Source of the DNA: CAVQFC01 sp036497895
GTDB lineage: Bacteria; Acidobacteriota; Vicinamibacteria; Vicinamibacterales; CAVVIG01
DNA length: 64,000 bases
Direction of reading: 5' to 3'
Assembly: GCA_036497895.1 (NCBI GenBank)
Contig: DASXIR010000017.1
Span: 7,781-71,780, forward strand
Both the position numbers and the translations under genes were made by a program. The notes beneath the pieces were generated by a model. The model made no database searches. It was given only the letters and a program-made list of their open reading frames with translations, and was not told where the DNA came from. The first letter of the stretch is position 1. Each line of letters begins with the position of its first letter. Of the stretch, positions 27,700 through 37,181 are shown in pieces.

Positions 27700-30591
27700 C
27701 TACGCAACCGTCAGGACCCGTTCCTTGGCGAAGACCTCGATCACGTCGCCGACCTTGAGGTCGTTGAACTTGTCGAAGCCGATACCGCATTCGAGCCCGG
27801 CCTTGACCTCGCTCGCATCGTCCTTGAATCGGCGAAGCGAGCCGATCTTGCCTTCGTAGATGACCGCGCCGTCGCGCAGCAGGCGCGCCTGTGCGTCGCC
27901 AGAGCGGGTGACTCGTCCCTCGGTGACCAGGCAGCCGGCAATGGTCCCGAACTTCGGGGTCTTGAAGATGTCGCGAACCGCCGCGATGCCGATTCGAACC
28001 TCGCGGAAGGTCGGATCGAGCAGGCCGGCCATCGCCTTCTTCATTTCGTCGGTGACGTGGTAGATCACCGAATGCTGGCGGATCTCGACACGCTCGCGCG
28101 CGGCGATGTCCTCGGCGTTGCGATCGGGCTTGACGTTGAAGGCGATCACGATGGCGTTCGACGCGGATGCCAGCAGCACATCGGACTCGTTCACGGCGCC
28201 GACGCCGGCGTGGATGATCCGGACCTTGACCTTGTCGTCGCTCAATTTCGTCAGCGTGTCGGCCAGCACTTCCGACGAACCCTGCACGTCGGTCTTGATG
28301 ATGATCGGCAGCTCTTTCATGCCGCCTTCGGCGATTTGCGCCTGCAGCGACTCGAGCGTGAGACGCGAGCCCTTGGCGCCGAGTGCCTTGGACTTCGCCT
28401 GCTCCTCGCGGAACGTGGCGATGTGGCGCGCCTTGGCGGCGTCGGCCACCTGGAACAGATCACCAGGTCCGGGCAGACCCGCCAGACCCAGCACTTCGAC
28501 CGGCGTGGACGGCCCCGCCGATTTGGACGGCTTGCCCCGATCGTCGATCAGCGCGCGCACGCGTCCCACGATCGGTCCGGCGATGAATGTGTCGCCGACG
28601 TGCAACGTGCCGTCCTGGACCAGCACGGTCGCCACCGGACCGCGGCCTTTGTCCAGTTTCGACTCGAGCACGGTGCCTGAGGCGCTGCGCTTCGGATTCG
28701 CCTTGAGCTCGAGGATGTCGCTCGACAGCAGGATCATTTCGAGGAGGCCATCGATGTTGGTCTTCTGGCGCGCCGACACTTCGACCGTGACGGTCTGGCC
28801 GCCCCATTCTTCCGGCATCAGCCCGAGCTCGGTCAGCTCGCGCTTCACTTTCTCCGGGCTGGCATTCGGCTTGTCGATCTTGTTGATGGCCACGACGATC
28901 GGCACGTTGGCCGCCCGCGCGTGATCGATCGCTTCCTTCGTCTGCGGCATGATCCCATCGTCCGCCGCGACTACCAGCACGACGATGTCGGTGACCTTGG
29001 CGCCACGGGCGCGCATCAGGGTGAAGGCCGCGTGACCGGGAGTATCGAGAAACACGATGTCGCGGCCGTTGATCGTGACGTGATAGGCGCCGATGTGCTG
29101 GGTGATCCCGCCCGCCTCGCGCTCGGCCACCCTGGTCGTCCGGATCGCGTCGAGCAGGCTGGTCTTGCCGTGGTCGACGTGGCCCATCACGGTGACGACC
29201 GGCGCGCGCGTAATCAGGTCTTCCTTGCGCGATTCACCTTCGTCTGCCTGCAGCAACTCTTCCTCGAAGCTCTGCATCTGGACGTCGGCGCCGAACTCGC
29301 GCGCGATCATGGTCGCCGTCTCGGTATCGAGCGCGGAGTTGATTGTCAGCATCAGCCGCTTCATCAGCAGCTTGGCGAGCACGTCCTTGACGCGCAGATC
29401 GAGTTTGTCCGCCAGGTCCTTCACCGTCATGCCCTCGGCAAGCGTGATGGTCTTGGTGACCGGCGGCGGCGCGGCCGGCATCGGCGGCGGCGCCGGACGC
29501 GAGGTGTGATCGCGACGGCCGGCGGCCGGGCGTCCAGCCCCACCAGGCCGCTGCTGGTAAGACGGCCGCGACGGCATTCCCGGACGCTGCGGATACGGGC
29601 CGGGCCGCGGCGGGACGCCTGGCTGCTGCGGACGAATCGGCTGCGACGGAAGAGGGCGAGGTCCACCGACCGGTGGCCGAGGACCGGGGTACGGCGGGCG
29701 CGCGCCCGGCGCACCGCCGGGACGCGGTAATCCGGGGGCCGCCGGACGCGCGCCGGGTGCACCGGCAGGTGTGGCCGGACGGGCGGCCACCACCGGCGTC
29801 GGCCGAGGCGGCGCGATCGGACGCTGTACGGCGCGCGGCGCCGGCGTGGTCGGCAGCGGCGCTGTCGGCGTCGTCGGACGCTGTTCTTCGATGCGGAGGC
29901 GCAGAGTTGGCGGCACGACGCGACCCGGAGTCGCGGGCTTCGCGGCAGCCGGCTGCGATGCCGGCGCCGGAGCAGCAGACGCGACCAGTTCCGCCGCGGC
30001 TGCGGTTTCGGGCATCGGCGCCCTTGCTTCCACGCTGCGCGGCGGCGCTACAGCCGCGAGAGGCGGCTCTTCGCGAACCGGCGGTTCTTCGATTATCAGG
30101 CCGCCACGACGAGTGGGGCGCGTGGGCGGCGGCTCCGGCGCGACGACCGCCGGCGGTTCGGGTTCGGCGGGCGACTCGTTTCTCGCGACGGGCGCGTGCG
30201 CTTCGACCGGCGGCGCGATATCGTGCTCTGCGTCGGCGAACCCTTCTTCGGGTTCGGTTTCGACTGGCGCGGCCGCGACCGGCTTTGCCATCTTGACGAG
30301 ACGAGGCGGCGGCAGCGCCGGCGCGGTCGGCTTCGCGGGTTCGGCCGCCTTTTTCGGCGCCGGGCCCTTCTTGCCTTTGACGACCGGCGTTTCGGCGAAC
30401 ATGTTGACCGTCGGTAGCGAGATATTGCGCTGACGCGCGACCCGCTCGACGAACTGGCGTGCGACCACCTCTTCGATGGTGCTCGATGCGCTCTTGACCT
30501 CGATGCCGTGGTCGCGCTTCAGCAGCGCCGTCACTTCCTGGCTCGTGGTTCCGAGCAGCTCCGCGATCTTGAAGATCCGAACAGTTGCCAA
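27700..30591 (-). CDS. infB: Translation initiation factor IF-2
   Basis: 963 residues. It is the GTPase that brings initiator tRNA to the ribosome. An N-terminal IF2_N helix (TVRIFKIAELLGTTSQEV) is followed by about 300 residues of Pro/Ala/Arg-rich low complexity, then a second IF2_N at about 390, and the G domain with VMGHVDHGKTSLLDAI, DTPGHAAF and NKIDKPNA, then the two beta-barrels and the IF-2 C domain. The start codon is TTG at 30591, with AGAGGT six bases upstream. In many bacteria ylxR and an L7Ae-like gene lie between nusA and infB; neither is here, only 70 bp with a hairpin. Confidence 0.97.
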   Translation of the reverse strand: MATVRIFKIAELLGTTSQEVTALLKRDHGIEVKSASSTIEEVVARQFVERVARQRNISLPTVNMFAETPVVKGKKGPAPKKAAEPAKPTAPALPPPRLVKMAKPVAAAPVETEPEEGFADAEHDIAPPVEAHAPVARNESPAEPEPPAVVAPEPPPTRPTRRGGLIIEEPPVREEPPLAAVAPPRSVEARAPMPETAAAAELVASAAPAPASQPAAAKPATPGRVVPPTLRLRIEEQRPTTPTAPLPTTPAPRAVQRPIAPPRPTPVVAARPATPAGAPGARPAAPGLPRPGGAPGARPPYPGPRPPVGGPRPLPSQPIRPQQPGVPPRPGPYPQRPGMPSRPSYQQRPGGAGRPAAGRRDHTSRPAPPPMPAAPPPVTKTITLAEGMTVKDLADKLDLRVKDVLAKLLMKRLMLTINSALDTETATMIAREFGADVQMQSFEEELLQADEGESRKEDLITRAPVVTVMGHVDHGKTSLLDAIRTTRVAEREAGGITQHIGAYHVTINGRDIVFLDTPGHAAFTLMRARGAKVTDIVVLVVAADDGIMPQTKEAIDHARAANVPIVVAINKIDKPNASPEKVKRELTELGLMPEEWGGQTVTVEVSARQKTNIDGLLEMILLSSDILELKANPKRSASGTVLESKLDKGRGPVATVLVQDGTLHVGDTFIAGPIVGRVRALIDDRGKPSKSAGPSTPVEVLGLAGLPGPGDLFQVADAAKARHIATFREEQAKSKALGAKGSRLTLESLQAQIAEGGMKELPIIIKTDVQGSSEVLADTLTKLSDDKVKVRIIHAGVGAVNESDVLLASASNAIVIAFNVKPDRNAEDIAARERVEIRQHSVIYHVTDEMKKAMAGLLDPTFREVRIGIAAVRDIFKTPKFGTIAGCLVTEGRVTRSGDAQARLLRDGAVIYEGKIGSLRRFKDDASEVKAGLECGIGFDKFNDLKVGDVIEVFAKERVLTVA

Positions 30592-30629
30592 CAGTAGACC
30601 TCTATGGTGAATCGTGCGCTATCCCATGG

Positions 30630-30653
30630 CGTGCAGACCTCCTGGCCTGCACG
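30630..30653 (-). promoter_or_regulatory. Hairpin with an exposed AGGAGGT between nusA and infB
   Basis: CGTGCAG and CTGCACG are perfect seven-base arms around a 10-nt loop. On the minus strand the loop contains AGGAGGT, a perfect Shine-Dalgarno, followed 10 bases later by ATG-GGA-TAG, a two-codon ORF, and then by the true infB site (AGAGGT and TTG). It may affect infB translation. Confidence 0.45.
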
Positions 30654-30661
30654 TCGCGGAC

Positions 30662-32089
<1,428 letters not shown>

Positions 32090-32091
32090 AT

Positions 32092-32577
32092 CTAGAATTC
32101 CACCTCTAAGTTCGCCCGCGTGATGACCTGCAGCGGCACCCGGTGCCGCTTACCGTCGTCGGCGTCGATGATCACGGCATCACCGTCCAAGCCGCCGAGC
32201 TTGCCCCTGAAAAACCCCTGACCATCCACGCGTTCCCGCATGACGATCTTGGCCTGCCGCCCGGCGAACCGCTCGTAGTCGCCGCTGCCCCGCAGCGGCC
32301 GATCCAGTCCGGGCGACGATACTTCCAGCGTATATGCGGTCGGCACGACATCCTCGACATCGAGGATGGCGCTCAAGTCGCGGCTGACGTGCGCGCAGTC
32401 GTCCACGCTGACGCCAGCGTCCGGCGTCGCCGCCGGTCCGGGCCGATCGAGCTGGACCCGCAACACCATGCCCGGCGCTTCGCGCCGAAACTGAACGTCG
32501 AAGATGTCGAGCCCGTAACTGGCCGCTATGCGGCCGGCCAGAACCCGGATCTGATCGACGACGGTTTCCGCGCCCAT
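32092..32577 (-). CDS. rimP: Ribosome maturation factor RimP
   Basis: 161 residues, standard length. It helps 30S subunit maturation. The core reads GLDIFDVQFRREAPGMVLRVQLDRPG, then VSVDDCAHVSRDLSAILDVEDVVPTAYTLEVSSPGLDRPL, the family signature. The ATG at 32577 has no Shine-Dalgarno: it starts only five bases after the U-tract of a terminator-like hairpin. The order rimP-nusA-infB is universal in bacteria. Confidence 0.96.
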   Translation of the reverse strand: MGAETVVDQIRVLAGRIAASYGLDIFDVQFRREAPGMVLRVQLDRPGPAATPDAGVSVDDCAHVSRDLSAILDVEDVVPTAYTLEVSSPGLDRPLRGSGDYERFAGRQAKIVMRERVDGQGFFRGKLGGLDGDAVIIDADDGKRHRVPLQVITRANLEVEF

Positions 32578-32582
32578 AAATT

Positions 32583-32605
32583 AAAAAAGTGGGCACCCGC
32601 CCACT
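32583..32605 (-). terminator. Terminator-like hairpin between rimO and rimP, candidate attenuator
   Basis: On the minus strand AGTGGGC, loop GGGT, GCCCACT (seven perfect pairs) and TTTTTT (32588-32583). It ends five bases before the rimP ATG. It terminates rimO, and transcripts from the promoter at 32635-32643 must also pass through it before entering rimP-nusA-infB. Confidence 0.8.
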
Positions 32606-32634
32606 CGGTCCTACACTCAGGGTCCGAACTCGAA

Positions 32635-32643
32635 ATTATACCA
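32635..32643 (-). promoter_or_regulatory. Extended -10 promoter over the rimO stop codon
   Basis: TGGTATAAT on the minus strand: a perfect TATAAT (32640-32635) with the TG of an extended -10 (32643-32642). It overlaps the rimO stop codon TAA. There is no obvious -35. A start near 32628 would give a leader of about 50 nt made largely of the terminator-like hairpin. Confidence 0.55.
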
Positions 32644-34066
32644 CGGGGCGACCGATGAGATCGTACTCGCGGGCGCCGACAATCTCGATGTCCGTGAAAT
32701 CGCCGGGCCGGAAGGCGGATGGGTCGCAATCCGTAAGGAAAACCGACGCATCAATATCCGGCGCCTGGCTCTCGAGCCGCGCCCTGAGGACGAGGTCGTG
32801 GTCGCTCGACGGGCCGTCCACGACCACGCGCGCCCGCTGGCCGATCCGCGCCCGTTGACGCTTTTGAACCAGTCGCTTCTGCAGGCCCATGATTTTGGCC
32901 CGCCGCGACTTCTTGGTTCTGGCCGGCACGTCGTCTGCCAGTCCGAAGGCCGAAGTGCCTTCCTCGTGCGAGTAGGTGAAAACCCCGACGTGGTCGAACG
33001 CGTGGTCCGACACGAACCCGGCCAGCTCGGCGACATCCGCGTCGGTCTCGCCCGGGAAGCCAACGATGAAGGTGGTGCGGAGGGCGACACCAGGGATCCG
33101 GTCGCGGATTTTGGTCAGGAGGGCGTCGTAGCCGGCGTGGGTGCCGGGCCGTTTCATCCGTTTCAGAACCGCGTTCGAGGCGTGCTGAAGCGGCAGGTCG
33201 ATGTATTTGCAGACCTTGTCGCACTCGGCCATTGCCTGCAGGGTCGCGTCATCGATGGTGGTTGGGTAGAGGTAGAGCAGCCGGATCCATTCGAGGCCGT
33301 CGATCTGGTTGAGCTCGCGGAGCAGCCGTGCGAGCGCACCGCGCTCCTGCCGGTCGATGCCGTAGAATGTCGTGTCCTGCGAAATCAGCAGCAGTTCCTT
33401 GACGCCACGCGCGGCCAACGCCCGCGCTTCACGGACGATCGAGTCGCCGGGCCGGCTCCGATATTCGCCACGCAGCGTGGGAATGATGCAGAACGCGCAC
33501 TTGTAATCGCAGCCCTCGGCGATTTTCACGTAGGCATAATGACGCGGCGTCGCGAGCAGGCGCGGTGTGTCCGCGTCGTAAATGTAGGTCGGCAGGGACT
33601 TGGGGACCGGGGCCTCGGCCTCGCGCAACCCGCGTGGCGACGCGGAACCAGGCGAAGACTTGAAGAAGGTCAGCGGCGCTGACCCTCGCCGCGCCGATTC
33701 CGGGAGCGCACCGCGTCCCGCCGGTCCGCCGATCGCTCCAACGATTTCCGGCACCTGTCCAGTGCCCAGCACCGCGTCGATTTCCGGAATCTGCGCCTTC
33801 AGCTCGTCGCGGTAGCGCTCGGCCATGCAGCCGGTGACGATCAGCCGCTGACAGGCGCCGTCCTTCTTCAGCTGCGCCATCTCGAGGATGGCATCGATCG
33901 ATTCCTGTTTCGCCGAGTCGATGAAAGCGCAGGTATTGACGATCAACACTTCGGCGCCGGCCGCGTCCTGCGTCAGTTCGTGTCCGCCCTGTTGAGCAAG
34001 CCCCAGCATCACCTCGGAATCGACGAGGTTCTTCGGACACCCGAGCGAGATCATTCCGACTTTCAA
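32636..34066 (-). CDS. rimO: Ribosomal protein S12 methylthiotransferase RimO with an inserted segment
   Basis: 476 residues, about 35 longer than usual. It is a radical SAM enzyme that methylthiolates an Asp of ribosomal protein S12. The N-terminal UPF0004 domain begins MKVGMISLGCPKNLVDSEVM with Cys 11, 46-47 region and 81-82 region as cluster ligands; the radical SAM triad is in GCDYKCAFCIIP, and a TRAM domain ends the protein. The start is TTG at 34066 with GTGGAG upstream. Residues about 115-158 (Pro/Ser/Arg-rich) are an insertion between the two cluster domains, and a perfect 17-nt palindrome (33668-33684) lies within it. Confidence 0.93.
   Translation of the reverse strand: MKVGMISLGCPKNLVDSEVMLGLAQQGGHELTQDAAGAEVLIVNTCAFIDSAKQESIDAILEMAQLKKDGACQRLIVTGCMAERYRDELKAQIPEIDAVLGTGQVPEIVGAIGGPAGRGALPESARRGSAPLTFFKSSPGSASPRGLREAEAPVPKSLPTYIYDADTPRLLATPRHYAYVKIAEGCDYKCAFCIIPTLRGEYRSRPGDSIVREARALAARGVKELLLISQDTTFYGIDRQERGALARLLRELNQIDGLEWIRLLYLYPTTIDDATLQAMAECDKVCKYIDLPLQHASNAVLKRMKRPGTHAGYDALLTKIRDRIPGVALRTTFIVGFPGETDADVAELAGFVSDHAFDHVGVFTYSHEEGTSAFGLADDVPARTKKSRRAKIMGLQKRLVQKRQRARIGQRARVVVDGPSSDHDLVLRARLESQAPDIDASVFLTDCDPSAFRPGDFTDIEIVGAREYDLIGRPVV
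33668..33684 (-). repeat. Palindrome inside the rimO insertion
   Basis: GGTCAGC, loop GGC, GCTGACC: perfect seven-base arms. It lies in the segment that is absent from RimO of other bacteria and encodes Gly-Ser-Ala-Pro-Leu-Thr. Confidence 0.5.
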
Positions 34067-34112
34067 ACCGCTACTCCACTTTCAACCGGCCTGGATTCAG
34101 CACGACCGCGAA

Positions 34113-35408
34113 TCAGGGGTACAACCTATACAGCATACGCGGGTAGGGAATCGTCTCACGGACGTGTTCGAGCTTGCAGATCCACGACACCACGCGTTCG
34201 ATCCCCATGCCGAAGCCTCCGTGCGGCACGGTGCCGTAGCGCCGCAGGTCCAGGTACCATTCGAACGCCTCCTGAGGCAGGTTGTGATCCTTGATCCGCT
34301 GGAGCAAGAGGTCCAGATCCGCGAGACGCTCGCCGCCGCCGATGATCTCGCCGTAGCCCTCGGGCGCGAGCATGTCGACGCCGAGCGCCAGCGCCGGGTT
34401 GAGCGGATCGGGCTTCATGTAGAACGCCTTGATCGCCGCCGGATAGCGATGGACCAGCACCGGGCGATCGTATTCCTCCGACAACGTCGTCTCGTCGGGC
34501 CCACCGAAGTCGCCGCCCCACTGAATCGGCAATCCCTTCGCCTGCAGCCGCGCTACCGCGGCGTCATAGGAGATGCGCGGAAACGGCTTGCGGACCGCTT
34601 CAAGCTTCGAGGTGTCGCGCTCGATGATGGTCAGCTCGCGCCGACGCTTTTCGAGCACCCGTCCGACCACTGAAACGACGAGATCCTCCGCCAGTTCCAT
34701 CACGTCGTCGAGGTCGGCGAACACGACCTCGGGCTCGACCATCCAGAACTCGGTCAAATGACGCCGCGTCTTCGATTTTTCCGCCCGGAAGGTCGGACCG
34801 AAGCAATACACCCGGCCGAGCGCCATGGCGTTGGCTTCGTTGTACAGCTGGCCGCTCTGGGTCAGGTAGGCCGTCTGATCCTCGAAGTACTGCGCCGGAA
34901 ACAGCGTCGTCGTTCCCTCGCAGGCGGCCGGTGTGAAGATCGGCGTGTCAGCGAGGATGAAGCCGCGGCCGTTGAAGAAGTCGCGGACCGCATTGATGAT
35001 CTCGTGACGGATGCGCAGGATCGCCTGCTGCCGTTCACTGCGGATCCACAGGTGACGCCGGTCGAGCAGGAAGTCGACGCCGTGTTCTTTCGGCGTTATC
35101 GGGTAGTCGTGCGACACGCCCACGACCTCGAGCCCCTTGACGTCGATTTCGTATCCGCTCGGCGCGCGGCTGTCAGCCCGCGCGGTGCCGGTCACGATGA
35201 TCGATGTTTCCTGGGAGAGATGGTCCGCAGCCTTGAACAGGTCTTCGCCGACCGCGGCCTTCGACATCACCGCCTGGATGAACCCCGAGCCGTCGCGAAC
35301 GGTCAGGAAATGAATCTTGCCGCTCGAGCGGCGATTGTGCAGCCATCCCTTGATGGTGACTTCTTCGCCTTCGTGTTTGCCGATGTCTTCGATGTAAACG
35401 TGAGCCAT
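34113..35408 (-). CDS. asnS: Asparaginyl-tRNA synthetase
   Basis: 431 residues, class IIb aminoacyl-tRNA synthetase. The N-terminal OB anticodon-binding domain (about 14-105, GWLHNRRSSGKIHFLTVRDG) is followed by the catalytic domain with motif 2 FGPTFRAEKSKTRRHLTEFWMVEPE and motif 3 near GGFGMGIERVVSWI. The motif TRRHLTEFWMVE separates AsnRS from AspRS. It lies 46 bp before rimO on the same strand. Confidence 0.97.
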   Translation of the reverse strand: MAHVYIEDIGKHEGEEVTIKGWLHNRRSSGKIHFLTVRDGSGFIQAVMSKAAVGEDLFKAADHLSQETSIIVTGTARADSRAPSGYEIDVKGLEVVGVSHDYPITPKEHGVDFLLDRRHLWIRSERQQAILRIRHEIINAVRDFFNGRGFILADTPIFTPAACEGTTTLFPAQYFEDQTAYLTQSGQLYNEANAMALGRVYCFGPTFRAEKSKTRRHLTEFWMVEPEVVFADLDDVMELAEDLVVSVVGRVLEKRRRELTIIERDTSKLEAVRKPFPRISYDAAVARLQAKGLPIQWGGDFGGPDETTLSEEYDRPVLVHRYPAAIKAFYMKPDPLNPALALGVDMLAPEGYGEIIGGGERLADLDLLLQRIKDHNLPQEAFEWYLDLRRYGTVPHGGFGMGIERVVSWICKLEHVRETIPYPRMLYRLYP

Positions 35409-35415
35409 AGCAGTC

Positions 35416-36144
35416 TCAGTCGCCAGTCGCCAACAACTTCTCGAGGCGCGCGCGCGTCGCTCGTGCCCGCGCGAGTAATTCCTTTGTCGGACCGCGTCCT
35501 GCCGCGTCCAGGACGATCGGACGGTCGTAGCCGACCTTCTGCACCGTCGTCATCACGCTCGGCCAGTCAATCGCGCTGTTCGCCGGCAGTCGCGCCGCCA
35601 CGAGATGTTCCGACGTCATCTCGATCGTGTCCACGAGATCGCCTTTCGCCGCCGTCGCGAAGTCGAGCGCGATGCCGACCGTCGCCTCGCAGCGCTCGAC
35701 GAACGTCAGCAGGGATCCGACGCTGACCATCGACGGTGACCGCGAGTCGATCGCGATCCGCAATCCCAACGGTTCGGCGAGCGCCGCGATCCGTTCCGCC
35801 GCCTTCGAGCCGCTCTTCGGCGAACCGATCGGCAGAATCAGCACGTTCGCCGGAATGCGCCGCGCCACGCTCATCGCCTGCTCGACCGGCCCCAGCGCCG
35901 CCGCGTTCCACGAGGTCACGCCGTCCTGCGCCGGCGCGACGATTGCGCTCAACTCGAGACCCGCTTCGGCCAGCCACTGCTGCAGATCCGCGACCGCGGC
36001 CTGGTTCGCGCCGTCGAAATGGCCGGGCACCGCGTCGAGCTCGACGCATTCGAACCCGTGCGCGGCGATTTCCAGCAGATGCGCCCGGCACAATCGCTGT
36101 TGATGATAGAGGTGCGTCGACACCCCGAATTGTCGTTTGGCCAC
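35416..36144 (-). CDS. TIM-barrel sugar phosphate isomerase/epimerase-like protein
   Basis: 242 residues, start GTG at 36144. It belongs to the xylose isomerase-like TIM-barrel (AP endonuclease family 2) group: FGVSTHLYHQQ at strand 1, GFECVELDAV with a Glu ligand, ALDFATAAKGD and IEMTSEHLVAARL. Metal-binding Glu/Asp/His positions are only partly recognisable, and no substrate can be assigned. It lies 7 bp before asnS. A TACAAT box (36164-36159) is upstream of the start. Confidence 0.7.
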   Translation of the reverse strand: MAKRQFGVSTHLYHQQRLCRAHLLEIAAHGFECVELDAVPGHFDGANQAAVADLQQWLAEAGLELSAIVAPAQDGVTSWNAAALGPVEQAMSVARRIPANVLILPIGSPKSGSKAAERIAALAEPLGLRIAIDSRSPSMVSVGSLLTFVERCEATVGIALDFATAAKGDLVDTIEMTSEHLVAARLPANSAIDWPSVMTTVQKVGYDRPIVLDAAGRGPTKELLARARATRARLEKLLATGD

Positions 36145-36158
36145 GAGCCGAAACCCTT

Positions 36159-36164
36159 ATTGTA
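36159..36164 (-). promoter_or_regulatory. Candidate -10 box of the TIM-barrel gene
   Basis: TACAAT on the minus strand, 14 bases before the GTG at 36144. No -35 is clear. Confidence 0.35.
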
Positions 36165-36185
36165 TCGTGGGTCCGCGGTTGCGAC

Positions 36186-37181
36186 TTATCGCAATTCGTC
36201 GATCTGGGCCGAGAGGATTTCTCGCAGGCGCGCGAAACGCGGGTACTTCTCCAGGGTGGTCCGGACATAGCGCAGCGTCCGCGGCATGTACTGGATGTAC
36301 ACCGTGTTGTGCCGTGTGGTGGTCTGGTAGCCGAACGTCCCCAGCGCCTTGAGGTTGCGCTGGAGTGCCATCAGATCGAAGCGCCGGCGGAATTCGGCGG
36401 CGTTGCTCTGGTTCCTGAGGGCCAGGAAATACGCAATCAGCTGGTCGAGTTCTCGATCGGCGATATCGACGTACGAGTCACGCAACAGCGACGCCAGATC
36501 GTAGGTGTCGGGACCCATGCGTGCGTCCTGAAAATCGATGATGTAGAGGCTGTCCGCGCTGAGCATCAGGTTGCGACTGTGGTAGTCGCGATGACAGAGG
36601 ACCCGCGGTTCGGCGGCCAGCTCGTCGACGATCCCCGCCCATTCTTCCGAGAGCGCCGCGCGCGCCCCGTCCGCCAGCGCGATGCCGCGGTACCCGAGCA
36701 TGAAGTGCTTCACGAAGAACTCGAGCTCCCACGTCAGCTTCTCGACGTCGAACGCGATGCCGTACGACGGATAGCGATCCGACTGCAGCTCCGCACCTCG
36801 CCGCTGCAGCAACTCGATGAGCGCCACGGCCTCGCGGTACAGCGCTTCGTGCCGCGCCGGCGTCGCGGCGCCGAGGTGCGCCTGCAGTGTCACGTCGCCG
36901 AGATCCTGCAGGGCCAGAATGCCGAGGGCATCCGAGTGGCCAAGCACGGTCGGCACCGGCAGCGGGACAGCGGCAAGAAGTTCGGCGACGCGCGCAAACG
37001 ATAGCGTCGCGAAATCGATCGGCCCGGCGTGCAGGGCGAGCACCAGCGATGATCCGTCTTCGGGGATGACCCGGAAGTAATGCCGGTCCGAGGCATCGCC
37101 GGTGAGCGGCACCACCCGGGCGTGTCGCGCCGCGAGCCCGCTCTCTTCGAGGTACTGCGAAATGCGTTCGTGGAGGGTCAA
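36186..37181 (-). CDS. Sugar kinase of the aminoglycoside phosphotransferase family, AmgK-like
   Basis: 331 residues. The protein has the APH/choline kinase fold: DASDRHYFRV near the N-terminus, the catalytic loop LCHRDYHSRNLM (Asp in HRDYHSRN) and the metal loop IIDFQDARMGP. The sequence following, DTYDLASLLRDSYVD, is diagnostic of the AmgK group, which phosphorylates N-acetylmuramic acid and GlcNAc at C1 during peptidoglycan recycling in Pseudomonas. The preceding gene encodes a MurU-like nucleotidyltransferase and overlaps it by four bases, which matches the AmgK-MurU pair. The real substrate is not proven by the sequence. Confidence 0.8.
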   Translation of the reverse strand: MTLHERISQYLEESGLAARHARVVPLTGDASDRHYFRVIPEDGSSLVLALHAGPIDFATLSFARVAELLAAVPLPVPTVLGHSDALGILALQDLGDVTLQAHLGAATPARHEALYREAVALIELLQRRGAELQSDRYPSYGIAFDVEKLTWELEFFVKHFMLGYRGIALADGARAALSEEWAGIVDELAAEPRVLCHRDYHSRNLMLSADSLYIIDFQDARMGPDTYDLASLLRDSYVDIADRELDQLIAYFLALRNQSNAAEFRRRFDLMALQRNLKALGTFGYQTTTRHNTVYIQYMPRTLRYVRTTLEKYPRFARLREILSAQIDELR

